Positions 24,301 to 39,300 of a stretch of DNA of 64,000 nt are shown one piece after another. Positions within the stretch are counted from its first letter, which is position 1; every line of letters begins with the position of its first letter. The notes under the pieces are model-generated. The model made no database searches and was not told the DNA's origin. It was given only the letters and a program-made list of their open reading frames with translations. Source of the stretch: Amyelois transitella (taxonomy: Eukaryota; Arthropoda; Insecta; Lepidoptera; Pyralidae); contig NC_083522.1 in the NCBI RefSeq assembly GCF_032362555.1, positions 9,264,501 through 9,328,500 on the forward strand. Reading direction: 5' to 3'. The position numbers and the translations under genes were made by a program.

Positions 24301-27300
24301 GTGTAAGTGACACATCTAAACCTTCGAGACTTTGTTGGGTTAACTAACCCTTATAGGATCATGGTCAATAAGTATTAATATACCCATTTTTTGTTTTCCA
24401 TTGCATAAAAACAATTAACGTGCAATTAATATAACCGGCACATGTTACTTGCCGTGCTTCATTTTAGCATAAGACCATCTCCATTTCTTCCCGTGAATGT
24501 CGTCAAAATCAAATCATGATCCAAGTTAGTTAAAATTTATCTGCTAACTCGTTACCTGACTACACACTTCTGCGGAGCTAGCCTAGCATGGCACGCCGTT
24601 GACAACGCGCGATAAACTATAGCTGTCCCGTTTTACGTCATAATAAAAAATGGAACAGCCATAGTTGGCGCGAAAAATGTCGTCATGGGTGCCATGCTGG
24701 ATCGTGCATGATCATAAGTAAGTAGATAATAATAACAGGAACGAACACCAGAAAGATAAGAGATAGATGTAAAAAAGTAAATAAATAAGAAATAGACTTT
24801 TTGTTTTTTTTTTAAAGTCATATCAATAAAAATTCACAGTAAAACGGACCGAGAGAACACACTATTTTGATAAAAGTGCAAACATTCCTGACGCAGTCGA
24901 AAAAAAAAAGATCTGTAATTCTGATTTGATTCTCCTAAAGAATACATATTTATCTCATTTAATTACTTGATCTTAATATGTAAAAGCATTTTACTTAAAA
25001 GTCGCTGTAAGCAGTATCCAAAATTAATTATGAATCGAAAGCTTGCCATTCTGCCAAGCACTGTGCAACTAAAAATGTCATTCACATTAAAAACAACATA
25101 AAAATATAAGAACCCATTAAAAATAAGTATTTTATGAATTTCAACTCAATTTGTTTCCTACTTAATGCAAAATAATAAAAGGTAAAGATGACTGTCATTA
25201 CATCAACGTCTAACCGAAATTACTGAAAGGATTTCGCTAAATTTAGCATACAGATGAATAATGACTTAAGATTTCAATAAAAAAAAAACAATACCGGAGC
25301 AACCCCTGTAAAATTGCTATTTTATAAATAAAATTTCTACTCACTTTTACACTAGAGTTTTCAGGTACTTCTATTTCTTCCTCCTCTTCTTCGTCATCAT
25401 CGAATTCTCCATTTCCATCCTCTTTGAGAGCTTCTTCTAAAAGTTCTCTAGTAGATTGCGCCTCATTCGCCAGACTCTTTTTCGTTTCGTTCAAAAATTC
25501 TTCTGTTTTAACATTTTCATCACTTTCTTTTGATTCGTCTTTATTGATTAATTCTAATTCTGGTTCTGATCCTGATTCTTCATTTTCCAAATGTTTTTCT
25601 GTTGTAACTTCTGTTTTGATATTGCTTGTTTCATCTTCTTGTTCTGTTTCACCATTATCATGTACAACTTCAGGTTTTGGCGAAGGTTCCTTGCTTTCGG
25701 GTTCGGGAGTAGACTCAGGCGCTTTGGGCACTGGAGTTATATCTGGAGTAGATTCTTTGGAGGGTTCTTTAGTTTCCGGCGAAGGCTCTTTCTCTATTGG
25801 TTCAGGAGCCTTGTCTTTGGGGTCCTTGTATTCGCTCGCCACAATGTGGACTGGTCCATTGTCGTGCAGAACTGTGCCGTTGGTGTACGGACGAGCATTA
25901 TTATCCTGTGCATCCTGCTGTGAAAAAAAAATATGCTTAAAAAAATAAAAATTTTGACAGTGAAATATGTTGTCTACTCTATACTAAATTAAAAAATGTA
26001 ATTAATAAAATATTATAAAAAAAAAATTACACAAAAATAAAAATAACACGTAAAAATCAAGCGTTTAAAAAAAGACTAATTCTAAATATGCAAAATGCCA
26101 AAAGTAATTTTTTTTTTAATCTAAAAAGTAATTGCACTAAAACAATATACTCTGTTACAGAATAATAACAACTAGTTACATTGTAGTTACACTAACCTAC
26201 TTTTATAATTAAAAACCCATGCGCTTCTATTAGCAACACACTAAAACAAATTAAGTAATTTAGAACGTTTTTTTTTATTACTAACGAAATTAATATTACT
26301 AACAAAATGTAATGCTACATATAAAGTATTTACGAATAAGAGCCGGTATCTAGCAAAAAGCAAAATAAAAGTAATGTGATGAAACATTTTTTTTTATTGC
26401 TAGGTCTTATTTGTTTATATATATTTTTGTTTGTTAGTCAAGGCGTGGTAACAAAGGTACAGACAGACAAAGGCGACAAACCATAGTTATTTATACCAAC
26501 AATGCTTTCATTAATAACGGAAAAAAACGCAACTGAAAATAAACGTATTACTTAAATGAAAATGGCAAAAAAAAACACAAAATCTGCTTGATATGAAGAA
26601 GAACAAAAAAATATGAAGTAAATTACATAACGTAAAAAAATTGCATGAAAAAAAATCATGTTACATATTTTACACAATACACAATCCCTGAAGTGTGAAG
26701 GTGAAGTAAAAAAACACAATACCTTTCAGGAATAAGTCTGTGTTTCAATTAACTTGAATGAATTAATTGTACATTAAAATAATTTATTAGTAAGGAATAT
26801 CAACATTGAACAGTTTAAATTCAAATTATTAGTTTAAAAAAAAAAAAAAACAAAACAAAAAATACAACATAAAAGAACTGGTGATTTCTCAGGAGCAAGG
26901 AACTGAAGGTGCGAGTGAAAGCATGCAGTGACCTGTCTCTGCTGGTTCTGTGCGTAGCTCGCCTCCATCTGTTGTTGCACCTCGGCTACCAGGCCCGATA
27001 TGGCCGTAACAACTGTGCAATTAACAATATCTATCAGGCTGTATCATTATTTGACTCATTATTCATATCTATCCAAATTGTAGGTCTATGGCTCCACAAA
27101 ATCATCCCAATGTGCAATTTACGATAACTGACAGGTTTTGAGTTATTATTAGGCTCGATATTTAGAACTAAGACTCAGAAACCTCTCCCATTTGGCGTTC
27201 TTGGCGGCAGATTTTAAAGGTTTTATGGCCATATGAACTGCGCTTGACAATATCTTAGTATACTTAAATAATAACCGCCCATTGTAACAGCATTGTTTGT

Positions 27301-30300
27301 GCAATAAATATTATTTTAATCATTGTTACCTTTATTAAATTTGTAATCAATTGATATAGCTTTCCTGTTTAATTTGAGACGTTTCATATTTTCTATCAGA
27401 CGTGATATGACTTCAATTGGTTATAAGATTATTTCCTTTAGTTATTTTTTTTTTATGAACGTTTATTAATTTTTGTAACATGACAAAATTATTTAATCGT
27501 AAATATTGGCTTATTTTTTATCGTATGAAAACAAAACAAACTCGGCTAAAAATAGAAAAAAACGTGAAAACAAAATGCGAAGGACGCTCGACCAAAATAG
27601 ACGGATGCATCAGACACTGGAGCGAGTCCAAGAGTCAAGAGCGTTATCTTTTTACAATTCGTCCCCGGATGTTGAAAGTTTTAAGAAAAGAAGGAAATAA
27701 TTTATATTATATTTAGGTATATGCCTAAAAAAGAAAAATTAACCAAATTTATCAAATTACTAATTGATAAGCTTGGATTTGAATATATATTTATAATAAA
27801 ATAAAAGTTTTCTTCATCAAATCAATTTTCTAATAATATTTTTTCGACCTTATAAATCTCTTATTTTAAAGATGTTACGAGTCAGATACAAATTTAAAAA
27901 TTTTATGCGTAAAATTTAATGCGTTTAATTTCTCATATTTTTGTAATACTTTAAGTGTGGCAAATAATACCAAAATATATATAACTTGATGATTCTTATA
28001 TGAATAAACAATATAACAAAACAAGTTATAAATACTGTTGTGTTAATAAAAAATAAAACTAAATTCAAATACAAAAAAAAATAACCGATGCATAAATTTA
28101 AAACTAGACAAAAATGATTTAGTAACATCACAGCTACTTGGTTAGACATTAAAAAAGGAGTTTCTTTATGTAAATTAAAATCAAATCGGACATAAACACA
28201 AATCCATTCAACGGGGAAACAATCAACTACAGCCCGTCCCATTTAACATTTAATTCTTCGGTATTTCTTAAATATTAATTATTTTTATTCATTTCATGAC
28301 AAAAAAATACTTACTAATTATCTCTTTACTCTTACATAAATTGTACATTTGCGACGAGGATGCTATGAGAAATGACGATTTTATTAAGAATAAATTGTAA
28401 ATTATTTGGGACTGTGGAACACCGAATAAACCAAAGCCATTTCGACAAACGAATCAAAATTAATTAATTTAAATTATAAAAATTAACAAAAAAAATTTAT
28501 TACATTCAAATAAGGCCCACTATAGTCATTTAATAAGGTAATTTTTTTTTGGGACGGGATTTTCTACAGCTAAAAACTAAGGTTTGTCTGGCCGTTATTT
28601 TGGTCGTGCGTGTAAAGGTACTCCTCCACCATGCCGTAAGCTAGCTAATATCACGCTTAAATCTTTCAGGGGATCAAGAAGAACTGGCAAAACTAATACA
28701 TAAAAAATATTTTTGGCTACATTTAATTTCTCATAGGTATACATTTTTATTTAAGGTACCTAGCTGATTTAGAAGCTACTTTAAATAAAAAGCTCCGCGT
28801 GTGTAAACGAATAATAGTAAATTATTCGTTTAAACACGCGGAGTAACTGAGTTTTTTTTAAATTGTTTATATCCTGTTATTTATGTACAACAGGATTTAA
28901 AAAAAGAACATAGGTTAAGAAAAATTATAAAAAAATACTTTTTTTAAATAATGATAATTCAAATTCCTTTATATGTTATTTAAACATATATTTAAAAAAA
29001 AATCTCTTTTGCCAGTTCCCCACCCCCGTGCCAAGTACCGCGTCGCGCTGCGCGAGTTGCCCCACTATCCTTTGCATGGCGCGTTCCGTTTCAGCCAACC
29101 GCGCTCTTAAGGCCTCCAACTCGATATCCCCTACAATAATCCTTTATAATTTACAAACGATCCACCGACTGATTCCTACATGCAATAAATATTAATAAAA
29201 TTAGAAGGATGTTTTTATTTTCATATTGTTAATCTGGAGTGTTCGATAAAATCAACTCATTTCACACAAATATGCTGTGGATTTGAGCGTAGATTTAATT
29301 TTTGTCCAGAGTGATTGCAGCCTTGATAAATATCACCTCTAGATAAAATTGTATCTCACGATTTCTTTTTAGCAAAAATAATCTTTGCATAATATTATAA
29401 TTAATACTTTATATAACTTACTTGTGTCTCGCTCCTTAGGGCCTGCATGCGTTATAAACTTATAAATTAAATATAGATATAATTTTAAAAAATACGATTC
29501 TTTTTTCAGTTTTTGCCTCCATTACTTTTATAAACCCAATTGTTAATGTTGATGAAAAACTCCATACAATTTGCCCTTCTACTCTAAATTTCCGATTTTC
29601 TCTTTTACAAAAATATACCTTTCATTTCTACTCACAAATCTTTAAAATATTTTTAAAACTCGTTATATTTTGTTAACTTACCAAGTTTGTCTGGCGATGT
29701 CCTGGAGTCATCTCTGAAGACTCGCCTCCTGAAGTGAGGGTCTGGACTTAGGGACTCGTATGGGACACTGCCTGTTCTCTTGAACAAGATCTGTGAATAA
29801 ATAATCCATCCCAAAGTTATGAAAAGATATTTATTTATGGTTTTTGTTCAGAGAGGTGAGCCAGGAGGCAGGAGATTTTGTAAAGACGGTAGAGTGAAAT
29901 AGGCTACATTTTACATTGGAGAAATTATGGTATTTATTTCCAGGAAATATTTAGTAAAATAACTAAACTAGTGCTGTTCTCCCGAATTAAGTCAATCTCT
30001 ATTTTATGTATACATACATATGGGCACGTCTATATTCCTTGCGGGGTAGACAGAGCCAACAGTCTTGAAAAGACTAAATGGCCACGTTCAGCTATTTGGA
30101 TTAACGATAGAATTGAGACTCAAACAGTGACAGGTTGCTAGCCCATCGCCTAAAAAAGAATCCCAAGTTTGTAAGCCCATCCCTTAGTCGCCTTTTATGA
30201 CATTCATTGGAAAGAGATGGAGTGGTCCTATTCTTTTTTGTATTGGTGCCGGGAACCACACGGCACTTTTTATTTATTTTATTGTATATAACGACATATC

Positions 30301-33300
30301 TAATCTATATAACGATAGGACCACTCCATCTCAAGAAGCATAAGAAAAACATATTTTTGATGGATAAAACAGCACTGACCTTACTAAGAGTGTACACGAA
30401 GAACACGATGATGCATATAGTGTAGATCGGCATTACGAACCCCATGGACGACTTGGGGGCAGGCACGGGCCCCCCCGGGGACCCCAGCGGAGGCCGCATT
30501 CCGGGGATTGGGGGGGGCTGTGGATAATTGTAATAAAATATACATACATACATACATATAGTCACGTCTATATCCCTTGCGGGGTAGACAGAGCCAACAG
30601 TCTTGAAAAGACTAACAGGCCACGGTCAGCTGTTTGTCATAATGATAGATTACATACAGACATACATATGGTCACGTCTATATCCCTTGCGGGGTAGACA
30701 GAGCCAACAGTCTTGAAAAGACTAACAGGCCACGGTCAGCTATTTGGCGGCTCGATGATAGAATTGAGATTCAAATAGTGACAGGTTGCTAGCCCATCGC
30801 CTAAAAGAAGAATCCCAAGTTTGTAAGCCTATCCCTTAGTCGCCTTTTACGACATCCATGGGAACGAGATGGAGTGGTCCTATTCTTTTTTTTTATATTG
30901 GTGCCGGGAACCACACGGTTTTAATAAAATATAATTAGCTTTAAACAATTTGTAGAGGGGGAAAGGTGTGTCTTGAAAAAGGTTTGACTAACTATTAAAT
31001 CAATTTATAAATCTCACCCGTTACTGTATGGTTGCCAGCGACAATAGAAAAAAGAATAGGACTGCTCCATCTCTTACCCATGGATGTCGTAAAGGGCGAC
31101 TAAGAAATAGGCGTATGAGATTTGGATTCTTCTTTTAGGCGATGGACTAGCAACCTGTCACTATTTGAATCTTAATTCCATCATCAAGCCAAAAATCTGA
31201 ACGGGGCCGATCGGTTATTTCAAGACTGTTGGCTCTGTCTCCCCCACAAGGGATATAGACGTGACCACGCAAAATGTACCTACAACAGGTGGACTTAATT
31301 CCACAAGGCATTCTCTGCCAGTGCAGTTCAGTTTGTTACCACTTCTTCTGCACTGACGCTTTGGAAGCGGCAGTAAACTTAGTTTTAGGTAATTTATTTG
31401 ACGTCAACCAATGTTGTGTTGTGAAACCAAAGATATGACGGTTATCAAATGATGTTAAAATGTCCAATAACAATAAAAAAAAATTATAATTTGAGTAGAT
31501 TAGTGTACCTTTGTAGTGAAATCCATGTCTATAAACTTTAACACAGGCAGATATTGTAAAGTCTATGTCTTACTTTTCCGTTAGGCCGAAATACCGCTTA
31601 CACTCTTCACAAAGTTATAAATCGAGAACAGCCACACATTTAATATTTATTTATCCGACACAATCGAATAAATCGCACGTTTTTTTTTATTCGTTAGATG
31701 TCTCTTCCGAGTTCAGATTAGAATTTTTTTAAACTCAATTTTGAAAATGGAATATTTAGCGACGAACCGTACTAACAGACTGAAATTGACTTGTGTTCGA
31801 AATTTGAACTGACCCGACGCCGTTTACGATCGTCGCGGCGTGATGATTTCCTGTTTATACGAAGCATCCGAACATAGTACACTTGCGATTTTCAATCAAT
31901 CAAATGATTCACGAAAATTCTTTCATTGTTTTCTCAGATTTTTTCTCTTCTAACTTACTGATTATATTTCATTATGATAAAATAAGTAACAGCTATAGTT
32001 TGAACATAATTGTCTTAAATATGACTCAGAATTATTTTAAAAAAGAAAAATCTCAATAAATCACATGTAGGTATACATAATTATTTTTTTATTTCTGCAG
32101 CCATTTCGAAAAACTGTATGTTTGTTTAATAATCAGCTCCATGCACGAGCTCTAAAAACAAAAAAAACTTACACCAAAAAACGCAAATGTGCGCGCCTAA
32201 ACCGAAGCGTCTCATAATGTAATTTGCGGTCCGATATGTCTATCAAAATATTAATTTATGGCCGTTTTAATGTGGAACTATAATTAAAATATTGCTTTAT
32301 AACTATAAATAACGTAACAAAATAACAGTATTTTCAATAACATCCCATCAACAGACAGAATCACCCCGAGATACCTTCCCGTGTGAATGTCGAAAAAATA
32401 CTTCCGACTAATGAAGACAGTTCGACTAAAAAAAAAGAAAAATATGAAAATGCTGGTAAGTACCAAAATAAAGTAGTCGTAGTGGACCTCGACCTTTGAA
32501 TCGGGGTATACTTTTATGAGTCTAGGTATTTAAATGCTTTCTCAGCACTCCAAAGAGAATGCTATGAGAAGAACTAAAATATTATAAGGTAAGTATTTGT
32601 TTTAGCCGGTGTATACCTTCTTCCTCCTGGCTTTTAGTCCTGGTTGCATCCTCACCACTCTGGAGATGAGCCCGGAGTATGCCTTTGACCATAGACCCTG
32701 GATTGAGTGAGTCAGGTTTTAACACGAAGCGACTCTAGTGTATACTCGCATAGAATCTCCAAAACAATATGATGTCGATGTAGGTATACTTGAGGTAGGT
32801 ATACTAAATTTCAGCGAGGGATTTGAGGATACGCTGGTATAGAAGACGTCTTCGCCACCTTTTCTATATAGAACCATGAGTTGAAAAAGTTAAAACATCA
32901 ATTGTTTGGTGAGATTAACCGGAGTGTTAGAAAGAGAGACGAGTTCCTTAATGAATAAGGGGGCAGAACGGGCTATAAGCATCGATGCGCCAGCGCAGTG
33001 TCACCGCGTTATTTCTGTGCTCTGTGTCTAGGCCGCGTATGTGGGGCGAGCCAATGCCAGCTATGTTTGTGTATGTCTGTTTATCTTTGCTGTTTGAATG
33101 CGCATTTTGGAAAGTTTCTCGTAATCTATTACATGATTCGTGAGTTTCCACTTACAGAGTAGTATTGCCGCCATGTTTAATTCTAATAAAAGCATTCTGC
33201 ATGAATATCGAATATCAGGCGGAGATATATTATTGGAATTTTGTTTGTCTGATGATAAATATGAGATTTAAGGTGTTACACGAAAACTCATAGTGACTGA

Positions 33301-36300
33301 GTTTTCATTCTTAATTTGGTTAAGTTGTAGATATCAGCGAACAGAGACGCTCTAATTTATGGAGACGAAAATTTTAAACTTTAAATACAATCAAAGTCAA
33401 AGTTTCGCGAAAGAAGAACAATCACCAGGTAAATCTTGTTAATTAATTTCCTTAGTCGTAAAATAAAGATAAAGAAAAGATCATTAGAAAGAGAATAGAA
33501 GACTGTCTCTAATCTACCCATAATGTCAAAATTCCCAGTTCAAAACCACGATGATGTCCACACCTGGCCATATGTCCGCAAATAACATCATATTAACATT
33601 AATAAATTAAGACCCATAAGTGAATTAATACAATTAACTACATATCATAATTAACATAAACAATTAGATTCTACTTGTTTCACTTGGCAATAATTCCGCT
33701 ATAAATCCCACATACCATTGCCAGATTCCTGCCGCTCCCGGCAACGCCAGAGGTGTGCTGTTCGATTTATATTATTGTAAATCATGTTAATGATGATGTG
33801 TGAATTAATTGGGAATATATATTACTAGAGGCCGCCCGCGACTTCGCCCGCATGGAAACCCTATCAATCCCGCGGGAACTCCGGGATAAAAAGTAGCCTA
33901 TATGTTATACTGGGTCTTCAGCTGCCCACATACTAAATTTCATCATAGTAAAGATTCGATTTAACTTTTTTTTCTAGTATCAAATTACTACCTTTAAAAG
34001 GCTCAAAAGTGCTGAAAAAAAAAACATCCACATGACTTTTTACGTAGACAATACACGATCATAAAAACTTTCCGACACCTAGCCACACTGTACACTAGTG
34101 TTGTCGATAGTCTAATATAGATAAGCTATCGATAGTTGAGTAAAAACAATAATATCGATAGGACTATCGAAATCATATAGAAGAAATTATCGATACTATA
34201 GCTGCTGACCATTGCAATAACTATCCCTTTAACTCAATTCAAAATCTTTATTGCATATCATAAAGTACATCAGTTGAATTACAATTACTGCTTATAAGTT
34301 GGTACAATATGAATGAACCCTGTTGGGCATCGCAATTTCATCAATAGTTTTGATTTTTCATTAGCGAACGCAATAATATTGAGGGCAAGCTCAATAAAGA
34401 CAGGCTAAAACTAAGTAACTAAGTGCCGTGTGGTTCCCGGCACCAATATAAAAAAGAATAGGACCACTCCATATTATTTCCCATGGATGTCGTAAGAGGC
34501 GACTAAGGGATAGGTTTATAAACTTGTGATTCTTATTTTAGGCGATGGGCTAGCAACCTGTCACAATTTGAATCTCAATTCTATCTTAAAGCCAAACAGC
34601 CGAACGTGACCTATCAGTCTCTTCAAGGCTGTTGGCTCTGTCTACCCCGCCAGGGATATAGACGAGACTAAATGAATCAATGGAAATCACTACTGATAGT
34701 ATCGATAGGCATATCGATATTGGAGATGATTTCAGAACTATCGATATAATGTTGTTGTCGAACTATCGATAGTTTTTCTACGGCAACGCTACTGTATACA
34801 CGAACACTAACCACCAATTAAAATTCATAGAGCACAACAGAACCACTGTCATGTAAATGAAATAGTGGACGTTTTGTAAATGACCATCGGTGTAGAAACT
34901 GTCGCCTATTATAGCTGCAACGTTTGGAAATTTTTTCTAGAAACATTATGGTAAAGGTTAAACAATTGTGAACCTTCGTTTGAGCACAAGGAGACTAAAG
35001 AAATGTTTAAATAAATAAATATATACGGGACAAATTAAACAGATTGAATTAGCCTAGAAGTAAGTTCGAGACTTGTGTTACTCATGATACTATATTATAA
35101 TAAATACTTATATTAATAAACATCCTAGATCCAGGACAATCAGAAAAAGTTATTTTCTCATCATGGCCTGACCGGGATTCGAACCCGGGACCTCCGGTGT
35201 CACAGACAAGCGTACTACCGCTGCGCCACAGAGGCCGTTAAAATATATCAATGTTTATAAATATATCACGAGTTTATCAAAATCAAATTCAATTTTATTC
35301 TTTATTATGGGACACTTCATATCACTTAAAATCTTTTAGTTTCACAAAATTAATTGACGAACTTAAAATTCATTTTACTGCCGTTTCCAAAGCGTCAGTG
35401 CAAAAGAAGCGGTAACAAACAGCACTGCAACATTTTCTTCAACAACGTCAACTTCACAACTATCTAAACTTAGAATAAATATGAAATATTATCCCTTACG
35501 AGGTGCACAGAGCTATCGGTTTCAAAAGGTCTGAAAAGCCATATTGAGGTGGGGCCTTATTCAGATAGTGACAAGTTGCTAGCCCAGCGTCTTAAAGAAA
35601 AATCCCAAGTTGCATAGCCATAAAAGAAGAAATATAATATGCCTTACGTGACAATTTATAATTTCCTTTTTATTTGTTTTTTTTTTAATGCATTCATGAT
35701 CCAACATAAATGTTAACGATATTTTGTGAGTGATAATTAACTATTGTACATCCCAAGTATCCTAAGGATCCCGTTTATAAGCCCATCGCTTAGTCGCCTT
35801 TTACGACATCTAAGGAAAATAGATGAAGTGATCCTATTCTTATTTTTATTGGTGCCGGCAACCACACGGCACATTCTTAGTAATTCTTCTTCTGTAAATG
35901 CTACATTCATCTCTAATGAATAGATTAAATGACACAATTAGAGTATCATAACGAGTCTACTAGACAATTCAAAATGTCAACAAAGAGAAAAGACAAGTGA
36001 ATTGGAGTAACGACTTGGCATCAGCTCAAGTGCTCCCGATACGGCGATAAAATATATGAAAGCTACACGTGTTTAAAGAGAATGCTTTGGTTATTTACAA
36101 TATTTAACCCCCACGCAAAATAAAGAGTGTAAAGCATTTTAAGTTGTTGAATGGGTCGGTGGACGAACAAATGAGGTATCAGATTCACAAGGCTTGATGC
36201 AGAGGCTCAAATCCTAAAGTGGTTGTGTGCTATAGCGATGCCTCTTATCTGAGAAGTATCATCTATACTAATATTATAAAGCTGAAGAATTTGTTTACGC

Positions 36301-39300
36301 GCTAATTTCAGGAACTACTGGTTCGAATTGAAAAATTCTTTTGCGTTGAATAGACCATTTATCGAGGAAGGCTTTAGGCTATTTATCATCACGCTGCAAC
36401 TATTGGGAACGAAGAAATAATGGACAATGTGAAAAAAACGGGGTAAATTATTCATCCTTGAGGGCTTCAATGATGCCCAAAATAACTATTCCACGCGGAC
36501 GAAGTCGCGGGCACAGCTAATTAGTTCATATAGTATGCTTTCCACGGGAGGTAAAACATGAGAACAACTGCACATTCCGACAACGGAATGTGTAGTCATG
36601 GTACAATACGGGTTAGGTTCCCCTGCAAAGGTTGCGGAGTCTGATGGGAATCGTTTTAAGAAGCTGGACTTACCCAATCCAGGAATTTAGCCTACACTCC
36701 CCTCCAGAGATGATAGGATACACCAGGACTAACGCGAAGAGGATGATGAAGTGTTTAAAGTTATTCTTCAAAACCATGGTCTTAGAGATAGCTAGATTTG
36801 AAAGTTCGAGCATTACAAGCTCAACACACCCAGATCCGCTTGTGATGCAAGTTCAAACATTGACCCACGCTAGGAAACACTTTCCCTATTGATCTGACAG
36901 GAAATGGACCGTAAATCTTCTGCTTGTGTTCATTGGACCCAGACTTTGTAGCCAACAATGCGCGTGCGCCTTAATACGAGTGAGACGTAGGTGCTTACTA
37001 CATTCATGACGTCTCTTTCAGAGAGTAAGTAAGACTAGGTCTTTCTTCTTTAACACGATCACTGCATACTTCTTTTGCTTTTCATACATCCATCTTTTCA
37101 TGTGTGGTTCCCGGCACCAATAAAAAAAAAAGAATAGGACCACTCCATCTCGTTCCCATGGATGTCGTAAAAAGCCACTAAGGGATAGACTTATAAACTT
37201 GGGATTCTTCTTTTAGGCGATGGGCTAGCAACCTGTCACTATTTGAATCTCAATTCTATCATCGAGCCAAAAAGCTGAACGTGGCGTGTCAGTCTTTTCA
37301 ACACTGTTGGCTCTGTCTACCACGCAAGGGATATAGACGTGACTATAAGTATATGCATGTATGTATCTTTTCATGCAATTTCACTGATTTAGGGTACTCT
37401 TGCTTGAACCTACTAACCTTCTACTAAGAAGATTTACCCATAAAGAAATATAACCTGGGTCTAGGAAACTGAATTTTGGCAAGTGTCTTCATTGAGAATT
37501 GTTAGGAACACTAAAGAGTATATATATCCCACGAGATCAGAAAGTAATGCGAGCGGGCTGTGGGCAAAGTTAGTTCAATGCTAAATGATAAATTATACCT
37601 GATGAATTTGGTATTATCTTAAGTTCCCTTAGTTAAGTTAACCCTACCCTCAAAAGAGATATATTAGAGAGATAACATGCTAAACTAACGCAAGATCTCA
37701 TTGGCCCATAATGTGTATGACGTCACATGTGTACGACTTGAACTTACTGTTTTGTGATTGGTTCAAGTGACAAGGCGAAAGCGTTAAGGGTTACCACAAT
37801 TAGTGTTAATAAATTTATTTAAACTTTAATTATTTATTTATATACATCAAGGAAAAAGAATAAAACTTAAAATAAAGAGTAATTCAGTACAAGGGCACTG
37901 TAATTGTACAAAATACAAATGTATGGCACAATTGGCGGACTTAATGCTAGGAGCATTATCTACAAGTCAGCCATTGTGGGGAACTTTCGTAGAGTTTCCA
38001 GTCGAAGTAACTGAGCGTAGATATCTTTTCATTAATTGAGTTTGTGACAATAACAAATTGAAGACGAATTTTAATTACATAATTTTTTTTGCCTTGAATA
38101 AGTGTTATGTAGGTAAAGGAGTATGAGAAACGACCTTGAAATTACTTTTCTTTGTCCAAAGTGGTTTAAAAAAAAGTAACTTCCTGACAAAACTGAACAT
38201 GTTCTTTGTGGAGTGCAGCGGAAAGAGTATTTTCAAAACCGTCAAAGAATTTATATAGTATCAAATCAAAAACTTAATTTTGTTTTGCCGGTTTTTTGCT
38301 TCTTACTTGTGCCATGCACCAAATGTCCGTGCGTCGGCGCGTACGCAACTTCGTAGCCGTCTGTGGCTTTAGCATTGTTTGTGTTGTAATTGCTTCACTG
38401 CGCATGAATAGGGATTTACTGTCGTAATTCATTAAACAGTTTTTATATTTTAATTTTGAACAGTAATCATCTCCGCCCCCCAATGAGTTAAGATTCTCGA
38501 AATATATCTTATTTAATAAGACTATGCATCATAATTCTAGATATTTGCTTTCGATTTATTGCAAAACAAGAATGAGAAGGTAATTTAAACTACAGTAGGG
38601 AATGCAGCCTGACTTCCATAATAAATTTTTATACTTCTTAAATTAGCGTTTAACACGCAAGACTGCTCGAATAAAAAATAAATAGTACAGGTAACTACTA
38701 ACTACTTCTTAAAACACACAGTGCCAACAGTTATCGGCAGCAAGGCACCACGGAGATTTGTCCAATAATCTAATTACACATTCTAATGTGTTTTTAATTA
38801 CACAGTAGGCAACAGCCAGCCGTTACTATTCATTACGCCTATCATTTAGGAAAAGAGATAATGTTTATTGCCTTTAAATGTTACTCGATTCACACACGTC
38901 ACAAAATTAGATGAAGTTGACAATCTGTTCAGGTTGGAAAAAGAAGAAGACGTATTTATTATTATTATTTTTCTCACGTTTCTGCGTTATGTCATTATAA
39001 AGCAATGAATATTATTCTAGCATACTCACATATCAGTTGTTAGAAGCGACGAAGCAACTGCAAGCTGACGAGGATTAGATGATATGAGGGCTCCCAAAAT
39101 AATAAGCTTAATAAAAAAATTACACTGCCAAACTTTATTACAATACCTATTTTACCATTTGTCATTTGTGTAGTCAAACTTTCTAACAAAATATAGAATT
39201 TAACATATAAACATGATAAAGGGATTCTTTTATCAATATTTTCAGTGAGAACAGCCTATTTTTACTGAAGTTAATCAGTAAAAATAACGAAACAAAAAAC

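Noticed and set aside
25424..25948. Plus-strand ORFs of 174 and 110 aa
   Set aside because: Antisense shadows of the Glu/Pro-rich RIC3 exon 8 (Ser/Phe-rich reverse reading).
27480..27716. Overlapping plus-strand ORFs of 78 and 64 aa
   Set aside because: Basic, low-complexity peptides inside a RIC3 intron, without splice sites, start context or recognised homology.
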